Source of the DNA: Bacteroidota bacterium
Lineage (GTDB): Bacteria > Bacteroidota > Bacteroidia > Bacteroidales > Porphyromonadaceae
NCBI GenBank assembly: GCA_023396255.1
Contig: JAEWWU010000023.1
Location: 1-21,881, forward strand
Length of the DNA: 21,881 nt
Direction of reading: 5' to 3'
Each line of letters opens with the position of its first letter. The stretch's first letter is position 1. The notes beneath the pieces were generated by a model. That model was not told the DNA's origin and did no database searches. It was given only the letters and a program-made list of their open reading frames with translations. The position numbers and the translations under genes are program-made. Below, one piece after another: positions 16,872 to 21,881 of this stretch.

Positions 16872-18161
16872 CTAATCTTCTCCTTCATAGGGTTCTGTAT
16901 CTCTGTAAATAGAAAAATAGTCGTCTTGAGGATTGATCGATTGCAGGCAATTCCAATTGCGATCTTTAGCAATAGCCACATCGCTCTTTTTACATCGATT
17001 TTGCTCTTTGTCCGAAGATGGTTTTATCAGAGCAATATACCCTTTGCGTTTATTCTTAGGCAATGTTTGTAGCATTCTTGTCATAGCATTGCCTCTTATA
17101 TTGTTGTTGAAGCAGGATATCTTGAATACTTTGGTGTTTTTGGAGAAATCGAGTTCGGAAAGTTGGTTATTGTAGCAATCGAGTTGTTGCAGAGAAGGGA
17201 AAATGGTCAAATCTAAAACAGAGAGTTGGTTTTGGCTAACATCCAAACACTCCAACTCTCCTTGCGGATTGCTAATAAATTCTCTTAATTGATTATGTTC
17301 CGCTGATAGATGATACAGATGGGGAGAATTTCTCACATCCAAAGAAGTTAAGACATTGTTGGAGACAGATAGCGTCTCTAACCTATGATTATTTCGAAGG
17401 TCGAGCTTGGTCAAATTGCAATCAATGCACTGTAAGGACTCAAGAAGAGACAGAGAAGAGAGATCTATCTCTCCCAATCTATTGTTAGAGATACAGAGCG
17501 TTTCTATCGCCTTGTTGTGCGATAAGTCTAGTGAAGTTAGACGGTTGCTATTACAATAGAAAGAATACAATTTTTCGTTTTTAGTCACATCTAAATGAGT
17601 TACTCTGTTATATCCTATTAGGAAGTACCTCAGATTGGGAGCTTTAGAGACATCGACATATTCCAAAATTCCGTATTCCCCTGTTCTAGAATGGAAAGAA
17701 GAATAGCAACAATTTAAACTCGTAAGAAACTGGGTGGGACTAACCACAATCGACTTGATGAGATTGTTTTCCTCCAAGGGCATAAGATTTTCATCGGTTG
17801 GAGGTTCACACCAAAACGATTGAATGGGACCAATCAACTTAATTACAGGACTGGTAATGGTATAAACCCAATACTTGCGATCCTTTTTTTGTTGCAAGAA
17901 CCCATCTTTCAACCCCTCAACTATCAGAGGCATATTGCATAGCGTATCCAATCTTAGCCCGAAAGCGATAGTAGAACCGATCGGCTTCTCTGTGACGAGG
18001 GTAATGACATTGTCTCGCACCTCATCCATTCCCGGGATTTCTTGTTTTGGAGGATTGGGAGGTAGAGGGGGTTGTGGATCTTTGCACGCTGTGGTAGAGA
18101 GAAGAAAAAAGACGACACCAGCAGATGCAAAGATGAGCCATTTTACAATCCTATTTTTCAT
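16872..18161 (-). CDS. Leucine-rich repeat lipoprotein (InlJ-like)
   Basis: From the ATG at 18161 this is a 429-residue protein; an in-frame GTG nine codons upstream is less likely. Residues 1-25 are a lipoprotein signal peptide with the loose lipobox STTA-C, lipidated at Cys26, followed by a proline-rich tether. A region of unknown fold covers about 35-140. About nine leucine-rich repeats of near 21 residues follow (about 150-365), such as LTSLDLSHNKAIETLCISNN read as overlapping units. Several repeats carry a Cys where a loop or ladder residue is expected, as in bacterial InlJ-type repeats. It is probably surface or periplasmic and may bind protein partners; no ligand can be named. It has its own promoter and terminator, so it appears monocistronic. 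Confidence 0.85.
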   Translation of the reverse strand: MKNRIVKWLIFASAGVVFFLLSTTACKDPQPPLPPNPPKQEIPGMDEVRDNVITLVTEKPIGSTIAFGLRLDTLCNMPLIVEGLKDGFLQQKKDRKYWVYTITSPVIKLIGPIQSFWCEPPTDENLMPLEENNLIKSIVVSPTQFLTSLNCCYSSFHSRTGEYGILEYVDVSKAPNLRYFLIGYNRVTHLDVTKNEKLYSFYCNSNRLTSLDLSHNKAIETLCISNNRLGEIDLSSLSLLESLQCIDCNLTKLDLRNNHRLETLSVSNNVLTSLDVRNSPHLYHLSAEHNQLREFISNPQGELECLDVSQNQLSVLDLTIFPSLQQLDCYNNQLSELDFSKNTKVFKISCFNNNIRGNAMTRMLQTLPKNKRKGYIALIKPSSDKEQNRCKKSDVAIAKDRNWNCLQSINPQDDYFSIYRDTEPYEGED

Positions 18162-18204
18162 AATAATTAGCTTTATAAAATTCCACAAGAAGTTGTCTCT
18201 AACT

Positions 18205-18212
18205 CAAAAGTA
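18205..18212 (-). promoter_or_regulatory. Candidate -7 element (TACTTTTG) for the LRR lipoprotein gene
   Basis: The minus strand reads TACTTTTG, an exact TAnnTTTG match, 43 bp upstream of the chosen ATG. A TTG-containing -33-like stretch (GTTG) lies 19 bp before it. It supports the ATG at 18161 as the start. Confidence 0.5.
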
Positions 18213-18433
18213 GTAAAAAATAAATAACAAACAACATTTTAGAATATGCAGTTGGGTAAGACTGACAGATAAATAACTATATATTCAAAATATTTCAGGT
18301 GTCTCTTTGTCCGTTTTGAGAAATTAAGCGCTGAGGGAAAAATTATCCACCCCGAAAAACATAACTTATTCACAAAATCCGCAAAACAGATGTATCACCA
18401 AAGTCCGTCGGAAATAGAGAAACACAAAAAAAC

Positions 18434-18474
18434 ATCAAAAAAAATAGCAGTAAGATGTTATCTTACTGCTATTT
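18434..18474 (-). terminator. Strong rho-independent terminator after the SRPBCC gene
   Basis: A perfect 15-bp stem (18442-18456 with 18460-18474, containing AGCAGTAAGAT) closes a 3-base loop. On the minus strand it is followed by a run of T. It ends transcription from the SRPBCC gene and isolates the lipoprotein gene. Confidence 0.85.
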
Positions 18475-18613
18475 ACTATTTGGTTGATGCTCGTTTGTGA
18501 GCGGAATTACTTCACTTCTTCAAAACAAAACCACACTGATTTACAGCAGATTGTAATTACATGGTACAAATATGATTTATGAAGTCGATTATAAACAATC
18601 GGTTATATTGTCT

Positions 18614-19126
18614 TTATTGCTCTGCTTTTTCGACCTCTATTTGAGCTGTGAGTTCTTCTTGGTATGTGGTCATAAACTTGTTTAAGTCCATAAAAGCATA
18701 CCCAACCAAACGATAGAACAGATTCTTGTATTCTATCTTTTCTGTTGCAGTGAAGAGAGTTTTACTCCCTTCCATAGGTTCGAATGTTGCTTGCCATTCT
18801 CCTGTAAACATTTTACTATCCATCTCAAAACAGTAGAAAGTATGTGGTCTCTTCTCAAGTGTCTTGAATCGGATAGTTACACCATTGGTTGTCTCTTCCC
18901 ATTCTTCAATATCCCCTTGGGTACGGATGATATCCAAATCATCCAAAGAATTTCTGTAATGCCATTCTTGATTGTTGGTCACGATAGCAAAAACGACATC
19001 AATAGGGGCATTCAAAATGCACTGTTTTGTCTCTGTTCTGGTTCTCGGCAGAAATGTTCCTATGAGCACGATAACCAATACAAGCAACAAAAGACTGCTC
19101 AATATTATGTACAACACATTCTTCAC
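18614..19126 (-). CDS. Membrane-anchored SRPBCC (START-like) family protein
   Basis: This 170-residue protein starts at a GTG, three bases after the stop of the broken winged-helix gene upstream and in the same frame. Residues 5-26 form one membrane helix. The remainder looks like an SRPBCC/polyketide-cyclase-like fold, a helix-grip pocket that binds hydrophobic ligands (INAPIDVVFAIVTNNQEWHY-like N-terminal strand and helix, GEWQATFEPME strands, then a long C-terminal helix FMDLNKFMTTYQEEL). No catalytic residues are evident and the ligand is unknown. A decayed second copy lies at 20879-21022. The tight join to a winged-helix gene suggests an original two-gene unit with that regulator. Confidence 0.7.
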   Translation of the reverse strand: MKNVLYIILSSLLLLVLVIVLIGTFLPRTRTETKQCILNAPIDVVFAIVTNNQEWHYRNSLDDLDIIRTQGDIEEWEETTNGVTIRFKTLEKRPHTFYCFEMDSKMFTGEWQATFEPMEGSKTLFTATEKIEYKNLFYRLVGYAFMDLNKFMTTYQEELTAQIEVEKAEQ

Positions 19127-19129
19127 GTT

Positions 19130-19345
19130 CTATTTGATTATTACCCACTTTCCAGCCTTTGTAGAGCCTTCGTGTTTGATGAGTCCTTGCTTAGTCATAT
19201 TCTTAATATGATATTTAATGCCATCAAGAGTAATGCCGATAGATTGTGCCAACTCTCTTTGTGTGATTCCTTACTTTGCTTGAATAGCAGCTAAAATCCT
19301 TTCTTGGGTAGTTTCTCCCCCAAATATCATTTGAGAAAGCACATA
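19130..19345 (-). pseudogene. 3' fragment of ATP-binding/winged-helix regulator gene (broken)
   Basis: Read by hand on the minus strand, this encodes FGGETTQERILAAIQAK, then an in-frame TAA (19271-19273), then GITQRELAQSIGI and ending STKAGKWVIIK plus TAG. It matches the C-terminal part of the gene at 21418-21881 (SQKYF...FGGETAQEK ... STKAGKWIILK). The ATPase portion is missing, and an internal stop separates the linker from the winged helix. It lacks the 11-bp repeat of its paralogue. The end of the similarity near 19345 is approximate; between there and 19510 I recognise nothing. Confidence 0.8.
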
Positions 19346-19510
19346 TCGCCTGATAAAACTTATCCATATTGCCAATCGATTCCGTTTCAATATTTAAATT
19401 CTAATAACATTCTTGTTCTGAATGCAGGCGTGACCGCTGTATTCAAAGCTCTCAGGATTATCAATATTTACACAATTATACAATGGCTTCTTTTCTTTAA
19501 TCGTTTAATA

Positions 19511-20824
19511 TCACTTTCTGGTAACTTCTATTTCTTTCCAAATCTGTTCCCCGATGATTTTTTTAGCATTCGTTTCGTTGTATTGCCTGCACAGTATTTC
19601 TGCATTTTGTTTATATCTTGGGTAATACTTCAAAATTTTTTTGATTTTTTTCTCAAGAGTTTTACAATTCCACTTTCTCATAGGTATCCGAATAGCAGAA
19701 CCAAACGCTTCTAAATGTTCCAAATTAATTTTCTGTTCAGGTTGCGTAGCGACACCTATTAGAGGTATTGCACTTGTTATTGCTGTTTGAAGCGTTCCTT
19801 GTCCTCCATGACATATCACTAAATCGACTCTTTTGCTAATAGCTTTTGCCGGAACAAATTTATCGGTTACATAAATATTTTCATTGTTAAGCAGTCCTCG
19901 AGATTCTTCTAATGGACAAATCGAAGGAGGAGAAAGAATAATGCCACTGCACTTCATGCCCCACGGAGAGTTGAACATCTTTACTATTTCCAATAACTCC
20001 TGCTTGCTTCCCGATGTTCCAAGAGTGCAAAAAAACTTTTTGCGTGTATTTGTATTATCAAGGATCTTGAGAATTTCTTTGTCTTTTATTTCTTCTTGCT
20101 TTTCCTGAGCGTACACCGGCCCCGTAAAGATAACATTACTGTCGTATCTTTCAGTTTGATAAAAGATTGGTAAGTCATTGACCAGGAAAAGATCGGACTT
20201 AAGCATCTCGAATACGTTAATCAAAGGAGAACCACTCCATCCGGATCTTTCGGCAGCCTTTCTGATTAAGGAATGTTTTAATACCGGATTCTTCTTTTTT
20301 AATGAATGGGGAATACAATTCATTATCCACCTCTGAAACTTGACCGGTAATCGAGAAAGAGATAATTCATCCGGAAAAGTGAGACTTTCAGTTAGAAAAA
20401 CTTCCGTTAACGGCAGTGGCAAGAAAGCAATGCTTTTTACGTTTGGGATAGCCAGGCGTCTTGCGATGCTTCCAATAGGCCAAAATCCATAAATGATTAA
20501 ATCGGGGTCGATTTCTTTATATGCCTTAATCTCTCCCTGCAATATATCATAGGCTAATGCTTCGTTCCCTATCAGCTCTCCGAATTTGGTTTCGAAATCA
20601 TCCTGATAACGAATGCCTTCCAGTTGAGGAGTAGCCCGATAAAGTTCAAAACCGGAGTGAATAACTTTTTCTTCATATAGACTTCCCCGTGTGAGAAATA
20701 CAATTCTTAGGTCGCAATTCTCAGGCTTATATTCACGTATGATCTTTGCAATCTCAAGAGCCCTTGTCGCATCTCCTCCGTTTTGAAAGATCGTCGCTAT
20801 AGCGATAGTTATGTTCTTTCTCAT
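19511..20824 (-). CDS. GT-B glycosyltransferase, family 1 (UGT/MGT-like)
   Basis: This 437-residue cytoplasmic enzyme probably transfers a sugar from a nucleotide donor to a small molecule or lipid. The N-terminal acceptor domain begins ITIAIATIFQNGGDATRALEI (read in two parts), with the expected glycine-containing loop near 16-17. The C-terminal donor domain shows FCTLGTSGS (265-273) and the nucleotide-sugar-binding region VDLVICHGGQGTLQTA (333-348), followed by QPEQKINLEHL (361-371). There is no signal peptide or membrane helix. It stands alone between two decayed copies of a winged-helix/SRPBCC module, which suggests insertion or transfer. The acceptor cannot be predicted; lipid, natural product and antibiotic modification are all possible. 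Confidence 0.85.
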   Translation of the reverse strand: MRKNITIAIATIFQNGGDATRALEIAKIIREYKPENCDLRIVFLTRGSLYEEKVIHSGFELYRATPQLEGIRYQDDFETKFGELIGNEALAYDILQGEIKAYKEIDPDLIIYGFWPIGSIARRLAIPNVKSIAFLPLPLTEVFLTESLTFPDELSLSRLPVKFQRWIMNCIPHSLKKKNPVLKHSLIRKAAERSGWSGSPLINVFEMLKSDLFLVNDLPIFYQTERYDSNVIFTGPVYAQEKQEEIKDKEILKILDNTNTRKKFFCTLGTSGSKQELLEIVKMFNSPWGMKCSGIILSPPSICPLEESRGLLNNENIYVTDKFVPAKAISKRVDLVICHGGQGTLQTAITSAIPLIGVATQPEQKINLEHLEAFGSAIRIPMRKWNCKTLEKKIKKILKYYPRYKQNAEILCRQYNETNAKKIIGEQIWKEIEVTRK

Positions 20825-20878
20825 ATAGATTCTGTTTGCAAATTAAAAGTTAATACCCAATCTTATCCTCAGGTCTTT

Positions 20879-21022
20879 TTAGTAGGTGACCATAAGCCTG
20901 TTTAAATCCATAAAAGCATATCCGAACAGGCGATAGAATAGATTCTTGTATCTTGTCTTTTCCATTGCGGGAAATAGGGTTTTATCTCTTTCCAAAAGCT
21001 CGAATGTTGCTTGCCATTCTTT
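20879..21022 (-). pseudogene. 3' fragment of a second SRPBCC gene
   Basis: The minus strand reads EWQATFELLERDKTLF ... YKNLFYRLFGYAFMDLNRLM and stops with TAA at 20879-20881. It aligns with residues of the intact SRPBCC protein (GEWQATFEPMEGSKTLF ... YKNLFYRLVGYAFMDLNKFM). The N-terminal half and membrane anchor are absent, and the last residues are lost to an early stop. The fragment begins abruptly just after the stop of the membrane-protein gene at 21027, marking a deletion junction. At the DNA level it matches about 18660-18800. Confidence 0.85.
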
Positions 21023-21026
21023 GGGC

Positions 21027-21344
21027 TTACTCTATAAAGATAGCCCCAACTTGTCCAATGGCACTTCCGAGAATCAGAGAAGAAACAATCATAGGAATGA
21101 TTGCTTTTCTATCTCTATGATAAACAAGAATAATTATTGGCAGTGCCGTTAAGACGGCAATAATCGCACCCTTCATCCAAGGATATAAGTCAATATGTAC
21201 GAATGGAATAATTAATCCTAATACAAAATAGTGTACAAATGCAGATAAACAGCTCTCTTTATCTAATTTGCGAATTAGCATTGGGATTACATCAATCATT
21301 CCTGCTGCAAATCCGATTGCAGCTCCTATTAAAAGTTCTTTCAT
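21027..21344 (-). CDS. Small four-helix integral membrane protein of unknown function
   Basis: This 105-residue protein has four predicted membrane helices: about 4-23, 33-50, 58-76 and 84-103. The start ATG at 21344 is clear. I do not recognise the family. It follows the winged-helix gene after 73 bp, in the same direction, and sits where the intact SRPBCC gene lies in the left copy of the module. It may belong to the same operon. Confidence 0.65.
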   Translation of the reverse strand: MKELLIGAAIGFAAGMIDVIPMLIRKLDKESCLSAFVHYFVLGLIIPFVHIDLYPWMKGAIIAVLTALPIIILVYHRDRKAIIPMIVSSLILGSAIGQVGAIFIE

Positions 21345-21417
21345 CGCTTCTTATTATTCTTAATTTATATGTCCGGATCTTCATGTTCTGATAATCTAAA
21401 ATATCAGGAAGAGTTTT

Positions 21418-21881
21418 TTATTTAAGTATTATCCACTTCCCAGCCTTTGTAGAGCCTTCGTGTTTGATAATTCCTTCCTTAACCATCTTCCTAAGATAAT
21501 AACGAATACTGTCCTCCGTTCTGTTTAACCTTTTTGCTAAATCTTTCCTTGTAACTTGTGGAAAGTTTTTTATTTCATCTAATATTTCATCCTCTATATT
21601 TCTTGGGCTTTTCTTGGGCTTTTCTTGGGCTTTTCTTGGGTCTTTACTGTGCTTTTCTTGGGCAGTTTCTCCTCCAAAGCCTTCTTCAAAATACTTTTGA
21701 GAAACGTTCTCAACTACTCGAAAAGCTGTAATCAATGAAAAATCAAAAGAGGCTTGCCCATTACCGTTTTCTTCCAACTCCTTCTGAACTCGGTAGACTC
21801 CACGGCTGAATCGGTTTACATAGCCCAAAACTTTCATTGCTTCGGCAATAAAGGGATTCCGATAATCACTCACATTGGGGA
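21418..21881 (-). CDS. ATP-binding AlbA_2/HATPase_c_4-type regulator, C-terminal part (5' end beyond window)
   Basis: The reading frame is open to the right edge, so the gene starts outside the window; a GTG at 21873 lies inside the family motif PNVSDYRNPFIAEAM and is not the start. About 154 residues are visible. The first 65 (RNPFIAEAMKVLGYVNRFSRGVYRV ...) are typical of the end of the HATPase_c_4 domain found in proteins with an N-terminal AlbA_2 DNA-binding domain. A Lys/Pro-rich linker encoded by an 11-bp tandem repeat follows. The last 60 residues form a winged helix (DEIKNFPQVTRKDLAKRL ... IKHEGSTKAGKWIILK). It is probably a DNA-binding regulator. A broken paralogue lies at 19130-19345. 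Confidence 0.82.
   Translation of the reverse strand, partial: PNVSDYRNPFIAEAMKVLGYVNRFSRGVYRVQKELEENGNGQASFDFSLITAFRVVENVSQKYFEEGFGGETAQEKHSKDPRKAQEKPKKSPRNIEDEILDEIKNFPQVTRKDLAKRLNRTEDSIRYYLRKMVKEGIIKHEGSTKAGKWIILK
21602..21663 (-). repeat. 11-bp tandem repeat inside the regulator coding sequence
   Basis: The unit cttgggctttt (plus strand) is repeated with an 11-bp period: three exact units (21602-21612, 21613-21623, 21624-21634), two variant units (21635-21645, 21646-21656) and the start of another at 21657. Because 11 is not divisible by three, successive units are read in all three frames, giving KAQEKPKKSPR in the protein. It lies between the ATPase-like part and the winged helix. Confidence 0.92.

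Larger units (their letters stand above)
18162..18613. other. Intergenic region between SRPBCC gene and LRR lipoprotein gene
   Basis: This AT-rich stretch of about 450 bp contains the terminator of the SRPBCC gene (18442-18474) and the promoter candidate of the lipoprotein gene. Two DnaA-box-like words, TTATCCACC (18343-18351) and TTATTCACA (18366-18374), lie in the middle. No gene is supported. Confidence 0.5.

Noticed and set aside
18343..18374. Two DnaA-box-like words (TTATCCACC and TTATTCACA) 14 bp apart.
   Set aside because: Two imperfect boxes in AT-rich DNA are not enough for an origin, and no dnaA, dnaN or clear unwinding element lies nearby.
21389..21408. Small hairpin CTGATA/TATCAG between the winged-helix and membrane-protein genes.
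   Set aside because: The T-run follows it only on the plus strand, where no gene is present; the 6-bp stem is too weak to call a terminator for the minus strand.
21602..21663. Tandem array considered as a CRISPR-like or minisatellite non-coding repeat.
   Set aside because: There are no spacers, the unit is 11 bp, and the array is wholly inside an open reading frame with homology on both sides.

Overview
The window looks like a chromosomal segment of a Bacteroidales bacterium, most likely Porphyromonas or a close relative. The evidence is a 2516-residue SprA/Sov-type type IX secretion translocon next to ruvA, an outer-membrane DUF5686/carboxypeptidase-regulatory-like protein, several TAnnTTTG-type -7 promoter elements and a lack of strong Shine-Dalgarno sites. 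The genus is inferred; no rRNA or other marker is present. Every convincing gene lies on the minus strand, so transcription runs from high to low coordinates.

Layout from the left edge. (1) Positions 1-5075 hold a type I restriction-modification operon, hsdR -> hsdM -> hsdS. hsdS is cut by the left edge and carries a 31-bp direct repeat at the start of each half. A 455-bp leader before hsdR holds one promoter-like element and a doubtful 54-codon ORF. (2) Positions 5532-16354 hold a compact operon, ruvA -> sprA -> DUF5686 protein, with gaps of 29 and 8 bp. (3) Positions 16355-16871 are non-coding. They contain ruvA promoter candidates, an unusual cluster of alternating TTCCC/GGGAA half-sites and the terminator of the next gene. 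(4) Positions 16872-18161 encode a lipoprotein with InlJ-like leucine-rich repeats. It has its own promoter candidate and is followed by a strong hairpin terminator belonging to the gene upstream of it. (5) Positions 18614-21881 are a rearranged accessory region. Two diverged copies of a module (an AlbA_2/HATPase_c_4-type ATP-binding protein with a C-terminal winged helix, plus an SRPBCC-domain membrane-anchored protein) flank a GT-B glycosyltransferase. In the left copy the SRPBCC gene is intact and the winged-helix gene is a broken 3' fragment. In the right copy the winged-helix gene is intact as far as the right edge, a small four-helix membrane protein follows it, and the SRPBCC gene is a 3' fragment.

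The most notable observation is an 11-bp tandem repeat inside the coding sequence of the right-hand winged-helix protein. Eleven is not a multiple of three. When I translated the changed forms by hand, gain or loss of one unit put a stop codon just after the array, removing the DNA-binding domain. This is the form of a phase-variation switch. Together with the half-repeat of hsdS, the window has two candidate sites of programmed or recombinational variation.
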